Below the pieces are notes generated by a model that worked only from the letters and a program-made list of their open reading frames with translations, made no database searches and had not been told where the DNA came from. From NCBI GenBank assembly GCA_033557675.1, contig JAWQRM010000594.1, positions 1 to 21,170 of the forward strand: a stretch of DNA of 21,170 bases, in the 5' to 3' direction. The position numbers and the translations under genes were made by a program. The stretch is from Coptodactyla brooksi. Taxonomy: Eukaryota; Arthropoda; Insecta; Coleoptera; Scarabaeidae. This document shows, in pieces, positions 1 through 8,934 of the stretch (within the stretch, counting starts at the first letter, position 1; each line of letters starts with the position of its first letter).

Positions 1-1793
1 TAAATCCTACTATCATATAACACGTAAGTAAAAGAATACAATCTATTAAACAGTTTAAACTGAAAATCAACCAAAATTAACCAATGTACCCTTTCGTTGC
101 AGCTTCACACGCAGATGTAGTTCCGTACCCCTCCAAAACTCCATGTACAACCACGGAGTAGACGATAAAAAAGTCCAAACAAAAAAAAAGTCTTCTACTA
201 CTTTCATAAACAAAACACCACAAACCAAACGGCGAAACGTCCCAAACTCGAAGCAGTGTAGTTGGTTATCCGCAAACATGCGAATCGACCAGCCTTTCCA
301 AGGCTTCGAAAAAATCCAACTTACACAGGCCCCTCTATAAAGAGAATTCGATAACGGCAACAGCCAATCGTACACTCACGTGTTCACCGTTGTAAAAGAA
401 CACTTACGAGGGAAGAAAATCGTTTATATATAAAAACAGGATATAGAAGTTATCAACTTAAGACAACTCAGAAGAAAGACTACTCAGTCTGGACATTGGA
501 AGAGTACTACGTCCTTCCAATATCTTCACGAAGAAATCGTGTAACCTTTAAAGCGACATAGTATTCAAGCCCTTATTCTTTAAGAAACAAAGAAAGTAAG
601 AATCCATGACCAGTTTTTAACTAGTTATCAAAGATATCAATTAAAAAATATTGTCTTTAAGCACTTACTCTTTAAGGACGAAGGAAGAAACGCTAAGAAA
701 ATGAGAATATCGGAATAGGGCGAAGATATGATTTTGGGCGACTCACAAAGAATTGCATTTTCAATTTCCAGGCTAGCCGCTGACCCGTTTAAGGAAATCG
801 TTCAATAAATAAAAGTTACACTTTGGCCCAAATTGAATATTTTACATTTATACATCGCTGAGGATATCGGCTTTATGTGCCTATAAATCCTTTAGAATGG
901 ATTTCCTAGGGAACCAATCGTTTTGCAACAGCATGAAAGGGACGAACAATAACAATAATGGTATTTGTTCGGAAAAGGTGAAAATATAATAATCTGCCCG
1001 CCCGTATTCTTAAATAGACGAAAAATCGTCTTAAACTAAAGATTTCGAAGGGGGTCGAAACAATTGGTACTGTACGTAATGAGATCTAAAAAATTAAAAT
1101 CGAGCCTGTCAAACTTGATCATACTTCTCCGTTGAAAATGTCCTTCCTTGTCGACGTTGGGCTTACCGAGAGTCATATAACGTCCCGTGGAGTTATTTTC
1201 AGAGAGCTGTGACCTGAGGAACATCATAAGGAGAAAATAAAGGAAACCTGTCACCTCTACCCTTGTTAAAAATAAAAACGATGTCTCTTTATACGGTTGA
1301 ATTCACACGAGAGAAATGCAATATGTACTGGTAAATACAGCGATAACAAAAACAAAAACGCTTTGAATTGATCATCGATGTACGTCCGACAAAAAAAAAT
1401 AAATAAAAATTGGTTCATTTAATTTTTCCATAACTAAAACTAGCAAACGGGTTTAGCTCAACCACAACACTAATGTTTTAAAACTCAATATATCGGGGAT
1501 TTATAAAATATGTTGGGCAAACGCGTAGGTGTCTTAAAATTAAGTATAAAGAGCACTGAAATGATTGATTAAACAAGTTAATTTAAATAATCAACTTGAC
1601 GCAGCTGAAAAGCTAGAAATTTTTAAAAAGAAAAATAAAATATTTACTAACGGCCCTGCCCCTATACCTGTCTCCATCGTTTTTGACCTGGTAAGTAAGA
1701 CAAGGTAATTAGAACCTAATTATAAGTGGAGCCATTAAAATGTAATTAGGGTAGGTATATAAGTCTGGTTTTTCATTTTAGTTGTTGATTCTC
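1..1793. other. Gene-free unique AT-rich stretch
   Basis: I see no recognisable gene, RNA or transposon here. Two overlapping short open frames on opposite strands near 67-375 and 143-340 encode nothing I recognise and look like chance frames. A donor-like GTAAGTAAG at 1691-1699 follows a TACTAAC-type branch-site match and a pyrimidine-rich run, but no AG acceptor sits directly before it, so I do not call an exon. The segment is AT-rich with scattered A/T homopolymers. Confidence 0.6.
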
Positions 1794-1823
1794 CTGAAGA
1801 TGGTTTATTCGATAAACCGAAAC
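1794..1823 (+). other. Hammerhead-like core motif with stem-loop
   Basis: CTGAAGA (1794-1800) is followed by one unpaired T. Then comes a perfect 6-bp stem, GGTTTA/TAAACC, closing a five-base TTCGA loop, and then GAAAC (1819-1823). This order, CUGANGA then stem II then GAAA, is the conserved half of a hammerhead ribozyme. Such motifs are known from Penelope-like elements. The extra T between CTGAAGA and the stem departs from the canonical core. A possible outer helix is only 5 bp (GATTC before the motif with GAATC after it). It may be a decayed ribozyme or chance. Confidence 0.3.
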
Positions 1824-1843
1824 ACTGTTCCAAGATTGAATCG

Positions 1844-1873
1844 TCTATCGAATACCCACATGTATTCGATAGA
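1844..1873. repeat. Inverted repeat, 12-bp perfect stem
   Basis: TCTATCGAATAC (1844-1855) is exactly complementary to GTATTCGATAGA (1862-1873) across a six-base CCACAT loop. It lies 20 bases downstream of the hammerhead-like motif and may belong to the same decayed element. No other copy was seen in the window. Confidence 0.8.
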
Positions 1874-2951
1874 TTTGCAGTTTTGGTGACTTTAGCTAAA
1901 AGTTCCAAGCGCGCAACTTTAGAGATTTTAGCCTTAGTTTAGGATAATGTCCTTACAAGGGACGTCTGATCAATTTATATAAATAAGCCGCGCCCTGAAG
2001 GACAATCAATCAATCGATTAAGGACAACCTCGTACGCGAATCAAGCCATTCTTGGTGTTACTTTTCCCACTACACCTGCTAGAGCTGTGCATTATTGATG
2101 TATCTGTGAAGTAGGTGCCATCAATGTTTCATTTCCTTCCTAATTGGACAAATGAGGCGGTTCGACTTTCGGTCATTTCGCTCGGCTACTTCAGAAGAGT
2201 ACGGCTGCGTTCTACGCCGATTAAAAATGATAATTTATGCGAACGGGAACGGAACGCGACGTAACCCGTTTTAGATAATAGGGCGGAGCTTTTTAAGAGT
2301 GAGCGGAAAGGATCAATCCGACGGGCGCGTATCCTATTAATTAGCGCCTTCAATAAACCTTAATTAAAAATTATTTTGTATGCACGAGATATTCGCGAAA
2401 GTCTTTGACGAATATCGAAACAAAAACGATAATGTTCAGTCAACTTTGAGAAGCTCCCGTTGGAAAGTAAAGCGCTGCGTTTGACAGGCCAACTCGAAAG
2501 CCGGAAAATACATTTTTATCGAATGATTTTTAAAAGGGATCCGTGCGTAACTGACCGGGTAATCTCCTTATAATAAAATTAATAGCTCTGACTAAAGTAG
2601 GTCCTCGAAATATTAGTTAGGAGGGGTATTAATTTACATTTAATTATTCCTTTGTAAGCTTTCATTAATTACAGACGAATCTATAGATACGATCCAAAGC
2701 AAGTGTTGTATACGGTAATTGCAATTTCAGTTAAGGGTAGCTGCTTTGATACCGCCTAGTACGGTTTCTAAATTTATTTCTCTGGATATAAATTCGACAT
2801 ATTAAACACAGAACGTAGAAGAATATTCTATTATCTGTCTGGTATTATCGACCGGGATGGTTTTCCCAGAATCCCTCCCTTTCGAGCTAACAAAAGGGAC
2901 GTACAGGTAGCGGTGCCTCGATAGGCGGCGCAACCTCCCACAGTGGCACAT
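1874..2951. other. Gene-free stretch with a CpG-bearing middle part
   Basis: No gene recognised. About 2150-2560 is richer in CpG and less simple in sequence than its flanks, as unique or regulatory DNA often is. No specific factor site is claimed. A minus-strand frame over 2831-3064 is derived partly from the dispersed repeat beside it and resembles no known protein. Confidence 0.5.
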
Positions 2952-2998
2952 CCGCAATCACTGCAACGCTCCAACCACAGGATAAACGCGGAGCGACA
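2952..2998. repeat. Short dispersed repeat, copy 1 of 5
   Basis: Starts CCGCAATCACTGCAACGCTC and continues through CCACAGGATAAACGCGGAGCG. Related copies lie at 7753-7795, 7876-7921, 8582-8628 and 8768-8814. CGCTCC near the start and GGAGCG near the end are complementary, so the unit can form a 6-bp stem. An ACGTRCAGGT block sits upstream of several copies; here it is about 55 bases away at 2896-2905. I do not recognise the family; a SINE fragment or element terminus is possible. Confidence 0.65.
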
Positions 2999-4070
2999 CC
3001 ACACACGCGTGTATTGAACGGGTCTTTGAGCGCGGCTCTGCCTTCTACGATCGTTCGACAACATTTAACATCTCGTATTATATTTTTTGAAAATCGCCAC
3101 GTCCTTTTCAACAACTCCCGGTTTAAAAACACTTTTCCCATCGATTTTCCATTAATGTCATTACTAATGAAAATAAACAACAAGGGGAGAGGGTCCAATA
3201 AACTTTTGACTGTCGCCATAAAATTACATATTTCGGGAAACCTCTTTTTCTTTTCTTCCGCTTGCATAGATTTTATAGGGTAGTAAATTTAATGAAGGTG
3301 TAAATTTTGATCGCAAATAAGGGTGGCAAGGCCTTAGGGTTTCGGCGATAAAACAAAAGATAAACGCCTTTTCCAGTTTGCATCAGAAACCGGTTAATGT
3401 TTAATTTGGAAAAGGGCAATTGCAGAACTGCCGGTGCCGCTCGCAAACTTTCTAACAGTCGAGATGAATTGAAAATTTAAATGATAAAAGAATTACTAAT
3501 GACTTCTTAACACTTAAAAAGTAGTAGGTGTTTAATATTTCAGAAATCCTGCAGCCTGCGCTAGTTTAAATTCACAACTCCTAAAGTAGAGTCATGATAC
3601 GTCCGGATGATGCCCAACTAAAACGGAGCGCACAGCTCTGACGATAGCTAATCAATACCTAATTAATTTTCCATCTGTTTTCCATCGAAAAGTACCGAAA
3701 TATCTCGAACTATATTCACACTGTTCACCGTAAGTAAATACGTCGTTAATTTTGTTAATCCCTTCTAAAAGGTGAAATTAAAATTGCCCCAATTTCCTTT
3801 ATTTCCTTCCGAGGAGTGAGAAAAAGTCTACCACCGCTCTTTGTTCTTGGAGGAACATGCGGTTAAACCTTGGAATAGGGTCAAACATTAACATTTCTTG
3901 TCCGTATCCAAGGTAAATGCTAAGGCTTTTCCTATCATCTAGATCCATTTTGATTAAAAATTACGTTTCGTCCACCCAGGCGAGCTAATTGTCCCTCCTT
4001 TTTCGTACGGAATAAGGGAAGAATTAGGAGGGTAGACATTAATTTTATTATTATCTGATTATACCTTATA
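2999..4070. other. Gene-free stretch
   Basis: No gene recognised. Opposed short frames (2887-3267 minus, 3014-3283 plus) overlap each other and encode nothing I recognise. A 3'-splice-like TTTAATATTTCAG near 3530-3543 has no supported exon beside it. Confidence 0.55.
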
Positions 4071-4072
4071 TA

Positions 4073-4149
4073 CAGGGTGTTTCTACGATCGTGGGACAAA
4101 CTTGGAGGGGTGGTGCGGCTGACTAAAACAAACGTGTTTTGCATAGGAA
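4073..4149 (+). repeat. Left terminal inverted repeat (77 bp)
   Basis: Begins CAGGGTGTTTC and ends GCATAGGAA. It contains a GGTGCGGCTGACTAAAAC block that is identical in the right repeat. A minus-strand frame crossing it is a by-product. Confidence 0.85.
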
Positions 4150-4535
4150 TTAATAAATTAATTATTTATTATTTGAATTAATAAATTAATTTTTTATTAT
4201 TTGAATTAATAAATTAATTATTTATTATTTGAATTAATAAATTAATTATTTATTATTTGAATTAATAAATTAATTATTTATTATTTGAATTAATAAATTA
4301 GTTATTTTTTATTTGAATTAATAAATTAATTATTTATTATTTGAGTTAATAAATTAATTATTTATTATTTGAATTAATAAATTAATTATTTATTATTTGA
4401 ATTAATAAATTAATTATTTATTATTTGAATTAATATATAATTAATAAATTAATTATTTATTATTTGAATTAATGAATTAATTATTTATTATTTGAATTAA
4501 TAAATAATTAATAAATTAATTATTTATTAATAAAT
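4148..4535. repeat. 28-bp AT-rich tandem repeat, about 13 units
   Basis: The unit begins AATTAATAAATTAATT and ends TTATTATTTG. Units start at 4148, 4176, 4204, 4232, 4260, 4288, 4316, 4344, 4372, 4400, 4428 and 4467, and a degenerate last unit starts at 4495. The unit at 4428 carries an 11-bp insertion. Most units differ by zero to two bases, so expansion was recent relative to the decay of the terminal repeats. The array starts right at the inner edge of the left TIR. Confidence 0.95.
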
Positions 4536-4559
4536 GATTAGCTGTTTACTTAATGTACC

Positions 4560-4578
4560 GACGAACAAAATGTTCGTC
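4560..4578. repeat. Hairpin, 8-bp stem
   Basis: GACGAACA (4560-4567) pairs perfectly with TGTTCGTC (4571-4578) across AAA. It lies inside the inverted-repeat element, between its two minisatellites. Confidence 0.75.
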
Positions 4579-4649
4579 AGAACGGTTTAGAAATAAAACA
4601 CCAGCACCTACAGCAATAAGACGAAACAAGGATATTAACGAAATCAAGT

Positions 4650-4778
4650 AGTTAATTAATAATTAATTAATTAATTAATAATTAATTAATAATTAATTAA
4701 TTACTAATTAAATTATTCATAATTATTAATAATTAGTTCATAATTATTAATAATTAATTCATAATTATTAATAATTAA
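4650..4778. repeat. TTAA-rich tract and three 21-bp tandem units
   Basis: 4650-4705 is a simple AATTAATTAATT-like tract. It is followed by three 21-bp units, each starting TTCATAATTATT, at 4716-4736, 4737-4757 and 4758-4778. The units differ by a single base. This is the second tandem expansion inside the same mobile element. Confidence 0.9.
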
Positions 4779-4781
4779 TTA

Positions 4782-4809
4782 TTACAATAAATCGGAACAT
4801 TTATTGTAA
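4782..4809. repeat. Hairpin, 11-bp perfect stem
   Basis: TTACAATAAAT (4782-4792) pairs perfectly with ATTTATTGTAA (4799-4809) across CGGAAC. It lies inside the inverted-repeat element, between the tandem repeats and the right TIR. Confidence 0.8.
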
Positions 4810-4910
4810 GCATTGTTGCAAAATAGCACTTTGTGGTGATGTACACAAACAATGCTTTTCTTTTCACGTCCTATTTCTTGTGTTTGTGCTTCAATGTGTC
4901 ACACCATACA

Positions 4911-4987
4911 TTCCTATACAAAACATGTTTGTTTTAGTCAGCCGCACCGCCCATCCAACTTTGTCCCGTGCTCGCAGGAACACCCTG
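4911..4987 (-). repeat. Right terminal inverted repeat (77 bp)
   Basis: Read on the minus strand it begins CAGGGTGTTCCTGCGAGC and ends GTATAGGAA, matching the left repeat over its whole length. The flanking TA (4988-4989) completes the target duplication. Confidence 0.85.
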
Positions 4988-4989
4988 TA

Positions 4990-5689
4990 TATGTAGATTT
5001 TTAAAGTTGCTCTGAGATGGTACTTCGTCCTCCTTGCTACATATTGGTAAGATCCTGTGACGTAGAAGTGACATAAAAGTAGTTGAAAGAGAAGTGTGAA
5101 CCTTTTTTGGACTTTTTACTAAGCCCTGCAAGCGAATGGAAATAGGTCAGAAAAATCGATGGCAATGGGGAAACTTTGGAAGTTGCGAATTTATAGTTAA
5201 AATGGGCACTAATATCCTCGTCGCATAAGCATTTTAAACACATAATTTTCGGTGATTTAGTGCAGTTAGGGGGTGCCATTAACCTGGTGTAAAATCTTTT
5301 ATAACTGGTGTTGAAAATTAAAAGTTATAAAAGATGATTAACCGGCCAAAATTTGCCGTCGTAATATGCAAATTTCCCAGAGACAAACTGCCAAGGAACG
5401 GTCAGAGCCAGTTGCAAATTAGGGATTTGTCAAACTAAGTCCCTCAAGGTTTCCTTCTCTATAAATTTTCTTTCGCACAGTTCCAATGTCTGAAGCCCCA
5501 CTATTAGTCATTAAATTCGACTTTTCATACATTTTTCACGATTATCAACCAATAGTTCACGCAAAATCCACCTTCAGGGTCAGAAAAAAAGAATGTTATC
5601 TAAGATTTAGTGTCGGGTATATTATGTTAAAATCTCTTCTAATAAAAACAAAATTTTGAAAACCTGATACTTCCTAAAGTTTCGATGAC
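4990..5689. other. Gene-free stretch
   Basis: Overlapping minus-strand frames (4934-5131, 5037-5279) run into the mobile element and encode nothing I recognise. A hairpin at 5294-5335 is annotated separately. Nothing else is identified. Confidence 0.55.
5294..5335. repeat. Hairpin, 13-bp perfect stem
   Basis: ATCTTTTATAACT (5294-5306) is the exact complement of AGTTATAAAAGAT (5323-5335), with a 16-base loop. The stem is AT-rich. No flanking duplication was identified. Confidence 0.8.
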
Positions 5690-5690
5690 G

Positions 5691-5733
5691 CATGTGCGGA
5701 CATGCGCACTCGAAAAGAGGACATGCGCACATG
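5691..5733. repeat. Double GGACATGCGCAC motif, palindrome family copy 1
   Basis: GGACATGCGCAC occurs twice in direct orientation (5698-5709 and 5719-5730). The outer CATGTGCG and CGCACATG are complementary. The GCGCATG/CATGCGC core is shared with the hairpins at 5907, 7623, 9629 and 12475 and resembles half of the NRF-1/Ewg consensus TGCGCATGCGCA. Confidence 0.65.
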
Positions 5734-5906
5734 ATTATTACAACGAAATCATAAAAACTGGTAATATACAGTAAATCTGTTTATAAAGAACCCTCCAGCA
5801 TTAGGACATAACTAATAGTCAGAAAGAATTTCGTTGCTGCAAAAGTAATTTTTATTCTCTGAAATAGATGGTATGTATGTATGTCCCACAAGTTCAGTAA
5901 GAAACG

Positions 5907-5952
5907 GCTATCTTCATTTGCGCATGTGCAGGCATGCGCAAATGAAGACAGC
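5907..5952. repeat. Long GCGCATG palindrome, copy 2 (best copy)
   Basis: TCTTCATTTGCGCATG (5911-5926) pairs perfectly with CATGCGCAAATGAAGA (5933-5948) across TGCAGG. After one A/C mismatch, GCT and AGC extend the stem by three pairs, giving 19 paired bases. It is the longest member of the five-copy family. Confidence 0.85.
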
Positions 5953-6696
5953 ATGGTGCCAATGTCAACATGACATATACTACAGCGCAGTCATAAAAAG
6001 TGGTAAGATAAAATAAATAGAATCATCAAAAACTTTCTGCCTTCCTAATTAATGAACAGATATTTCTTCCTAAAAAACAAACGAACAACCTCAATTTATC
6101 GCTGAAGCGCAAAGATACCGGAGGTGACGAGGTCGCAAATACAATCCTTTTGGTTCCTCCGCAGCGCTGATTCGAGCCGAGTGCTTGCGCGCTGTATTCA
6201 CGAAAAAAAAATTGTAAATGGATCCCGATATTTGTGCTGACAGAATCGTAAATTGGCTTATGGGAACCAGACTATTTTTTCGCACGGGGCGAACGAACGG
6301 GTTTTACAATTTTCCTTTCCTCTCTGTCGTGCTTTAATTAATTCTTTGCGGAGGTTTATTATGCGCGCTCTGTCGTGTTAATGTCGCGACACGTTTTAAT
6401 CAGGAAGTCTGTTTATCTACGGAAAAGTTTGATTAAAGTTTAAATATGTAAATAAATAAAAATATACATCAAACGACGCATTAGGATTGATACTCGATAC
6501 ACAACAAAGCCATTCATATTCAAACGTAACTCTAATAGGCTATAAATAACAATTTACATAATAGTTACAGCTAGTAGCGGAAATATTGACATAAAGAGGG
6601 CAGTAGTATACGAACTCATCGATACATCAATAGGTTATTGTAGAAACCTTATTTCGAGTATTGATTTTAAGAGTTGGTGTGGAACTACCGTTTTAT
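5953..6696. other. Gene-free stretch
   Basis: No gene recognised. About 6100-6300 is richer in CpG and carries a 64-codon minus-strand frame that resembles nothing known to me. 6420-6660 is plain AT-rich DNA. Confidence 0.55.
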
Positions 6697-6884
6697 AGAT
6701 GGCAGCACGATTGAAACTGTAGAGGTATTGATTTTCCAAGTTCAAATTCCGCTACTCGCCCTAAGGTGGCGCTATAGCTTCTAAGTAAGAGGACTACCAT
6801 TGCCAGGTGGCGCTGCTATAACTTGCAGTTGCCGCCATTTTAAGTCATATAATTTGAGCCGCCAACGGATAGATGGCGCAGCAC
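6697..6884. promoter_or_regulatory. Cluster of CTCF-like motifs with a PHO/YY1-like motif
   Basis: Four related motifs share one orientation: AGATGGCAGCAC (6697-6708), AGGTGGCGCTA (6764-6774), CCAGGTGGCGCTGC (6803-6816) and AGATGGCGCAGCAC (6871-6884). AGGTGGCGC is the core reported for Drosophila CTCF. CTAC occurs roughly 12-14 bases upstream of three of the motif cores. GCCGCCATTTT (6831-6841) matches the complement of the PHO/YY1 core AAAATGGCGGC. Insulator or Polycomb-associated function is inferred from motifs only. A small repeat family with this core would be the alternative. Confidence 0.45.
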
Positions 6885-7622
6885 CGGTGTGACGACTATA
6901 ACAAAAGTTCCTAGATCTTAGCGTGATGGAAAATTGACGAGAAATTCCTTTGAGTAAGGAGCGAAATAAAATCTATAACGTAAAACGTTAAAGCGACGTC
7001 CAAATATATTTATGCGATTGTTAAATCTATAAAAGTGATAACCATGGTAACTATTGAGCAAATACATATAAAAATAAAATTAATACGCGACAGGTAGACA
7101 CGAATAGATAAACGAGTTTAAATACACGAAACGTTGTGGAGAAAGTTTATGAGGGAATTAAATTTATGCGCTCCTGGGCTGTTAACATTTATACGCAACA
7201 ACCAACTATAAAAATAACAAAAATCTTCAGCCACGCCTCCACATTTAGGAGGAGCGGGCGTGGCGATTCGAACTCCATAAAATTCGCTGCCGCTAGTACT
7301 GTTTTTAAGAGCAATTCCCCCTCAGAAATAACTTCTTCGAACAAGCTTTTTAAGACCGTTTACAGTCAACAAGGAGAAGTTTCCTTTCCGAGACCGGAAA
7401 CGAACCGGAAGCAAATTCGGATGTTTGGTTGGGGGAGGTAAATACCTAATCGTTCCCCGGGGGGCACTTCAATTTAACTATTAAATTAGGGGAAGAGTGG
7501 AAATTTTGCAGGTAAAAAGATTAAGGTGTAACGATTTGCATTCAAATAGGATTCTTTGTAATCGTGCTTGAAATACTAAAGCATGAAAAAGGTTTTATAT
7601 AAATTCTACTGTTTGTCTTTCG
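6885..7622. other. Gene-free stretch
   Basis: A 101-codon plus-strand frame (7136-7441) encodes nothing I recognise and has no convincing start or splice context. A tRNA-like T-loop at about 7264-7276 fails at the conserved C61 and stem positions. Nothing else is seen. Confidence 0.5.
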
Positions 7623-7648
7623 ATTGCGCATATCCAGACATGCGCAAT
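7623..7648. repeat. GCGCATG palindrome, copy 3
   Basis: ATTGCGCA (7623-7630) pairs with TGCGCAAT (7641-7648) around TATCCAGACA. The core matches the family at 5907 and 12475. The flanks ATTG/CAAT match copy 4 rather than the ATTTG/CAAAT form. Confidence 0.65.
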
Positions 7649-7875
7649 TGAATGCAGAACGACTAATAGCTAGATAATATGTTCTACTATGTTCCAATGC
7701 TGCTTTCCGTAGAAAACTAAATATATCTGGAGGTGATACCTTACTAAGGTCGTCACTGCAATGCTCCAACCACAGAATAAAGACGGAGCGATACAAATAT
7801 TTGGGTAGGAATAATTTATACAACCCGTCAAATTATATACTCCTTTAGCGCATTGACGTGCAGGTAAAATCCAGT

Positions 7876-7921
7876 CCGCAATCACTGTAACACTATGTAG
7901 ACAGGATAAACGCAGAGCGAC
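7876..7921. repeat. Short dispersed repeat, copy 3 of 5
   Basis: CCGCAATCACTGTAACACTA, then ACAGGATAAACGCAGAGCGA. An ACGTGCAGGT block lies 20 bases upstream. The internal CGCTCC arm is replaced by a TATGTAG sequence, so the stem is lost, as in the paralogous copy at 8768. Confidence 0.65.
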
Positions 7922-8019
7922 AACACATAGATTTATAAAAAAACTCGAAATCGTCGAAATCGTTGATAGACGATAAAAGAATTCGACTGCTTTCGAACCT
8001 AATTATAGATTCCGCATAG

Positions 8020-8041
8020 ACCATCCCCAATACGGGATGGT
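8020..8041. repeat. Conserved hairpin in duplication copy 1
   Basis: ACCATCCC pairs perfectly with GGGATGGT across CAATAC. The identical hairpin occurs in copy 2 at 8913-8934, so stem and loop are both preserved between duplicates. Confidence 0.7.
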
Positions 8042-8581
8042 AGAGCTGACCTTAACCTCCATAAAGAACCTCGTCCGCCGCCAAATTAGTTAAGCTTACA
8101 TCGTCTGAATGGCAAGCCACAGGGCTTTAATAAATACAACGACCGGCGAATATCGGTAATTGATTAAAGCCAAGGGTGGTCCAAGTTAGGGCGTCTTGAA
8201 TGGGTTTTGAGGTCTCTGACAAGGCCGATTTGAATAGATCGCGTAGTATCGACTGTACGTAGCATTACAATTGCTAACAATAATCTAACTGCGGACATTT
8301 GCGATGGACAAGAAGGTAGTTGGGACGTCGTGGGGTACGCAAACTGTAGAGCAATTCGGTCATTATAAACTTGATGGACAAAAACTGTATTCGCGACTTT
8401 AATCTGCGGAGGTATTTTCAAACAAACCGTGGGGAATAAAAATGAGCGCCTAAGCCTTTTATAAGATTTCCGCGGATTATACTCGCAAAGTTCTTTAACA
8501 AAACGACTTGCCGTTTAACGCTGTTCCCTTGAAGCATCCACTTAATTACGGATTGGTCTTAACGTGCAGGTGAGACTCAAT

Positions 8582-8628
8582 CCTCAATCACTGTAATGCT
8601 CCAACCACAGGATAAATACGGAGCGATA
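8582..8628. repeat. Short dispersed repeat, copy 4 of 5
   Basis: CCTCAATCACTGTAATGCTC, then CCACAGGATAAATACGGAGCG. GCTCC/GGAGC complementarity is kept. ACGTGCAGGT lies just upstream at 8562-8571. It straddles the junction of the two duplication copies. Confidence 0.65.
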
Positions 8629-8767
8629 CAAGTATTTGGGTAGGAATAATTTTAACGTTCGTTAAAACCTAAACCCGTGCATTAATGTATGTTGTACAGC
8701 AGTGTAATTTGACACTACCCGTCAAATTATACTCCTGTAGCTCATTAATATGTAAGTAAGATCTAGC

Positions 8768-8814
8768 CCGCAATCACTGTAACGCTCTATGTAGACAGGA
8801 TAAACGCGGAGCGA
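8768..8814. repeat. Short dispersed repeat, copy 5 of 5
   Basis: CCGCAATCACTGTAACGCTC, then ACAGGATAAACGCGGAGCGA. It is paralogous to the copy at 7876 and shares the TATGTAG replacement. Confidence 0.65.
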
Positions 8815-8912
8815 CAAAACGTAGATTTATAAACATCTCGAAATCGTCGAAATTGTTGAGAGATGATAAAAGAATTCGACTACTTTCGAACTTAATTATA
8901 GATTCCGCATAG

Positions 8913-8934
8913 ACCATCCCCAATACGGGATGGT
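8913..8934. repeat. Conserved hairpin in duplication copy 2
   Basis: ACCATCCC/GGGATGGT with loop CAATAC, identical to 8020-8041. Confidence 0.7.

Larger units (their letters stand above)
4071..4989. mobile_element. TA-flanked inverted-repeat element (MITE-like), complete
   Basis: Two 77-bp terminal inverted repeats, 4073-4149 and 4911-4987, begin CAGGGTGTT and run inward to TAGGAA. I count about ten mismatches between them by eye. Each end abuts a TA (4071-4072 and 4988-4989), the target duplication expected of Tc1/mariner-type integration. The 915-bp element has no transposase reading frame, so it is non-autonomous. Its interior holds a 28-bp minisatellite, a small hairpin, a TTAA-rich tract, a 21-bp triplicate and another hairpin. 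The same CAGGGTGTT-type end appears in the mini-element at 19290-19349. The superfamily assignment is an inference from the TA and the TIR form. Confidence 0.85.
7753..8542. repeat. Segmental tandem duplication, copy 1
   Basis: This copy matches 8588-9407 over its whole length, from TCACTG at the left edge to TCCACTT at the right. It holds two copies of the short dispersed repeat (7753-7795, 7876-7921), a GACC-type hairpin at 8020-8041 and a highly conserved core (about 8151-8300). Relative to copy 2 it lacks about 63 bp after 7812 and has about 45 extra bp after 8316. A minus-strand frame of 85 codons (8164-8421) overlaps the core. The two core substitutions inside its shared part both change the amino acid, so protein constraint is not supported. 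No element family is recognised. Confidence 0.9.

Noticed and set aside
67..375. 102-codon minus-strand frame with an opposing plus-strand frame
   Set aside because: Neither product resembles a known protein, and there is no splice, promoter or similarity evidence.
4148..4535. CRISPR-like regular repeat spacing
   Set aside because: The repeats are head-to-tail with no unique spacers, inside a eukaryotic inverted-repeat element.
5868..5884. Short GTAT microsatellite
   Set aside because: Only about three units, which is ordinary for this composition.
7262..7280. GATTCGAACTCC, a tRNA T-loop / SINE B-box look-alike
   Set aside because: The conserved C at the end of the loop is T, the stem does not pair, and no A box or acceptor stem is found.
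8164..8421. 85-codon minus-strand frame over the conserved duplication core
   Set aside because: The few core differences between copies change the amino acid, copy 2 has an indel upstream that breaks the frame, and no family is recognised.
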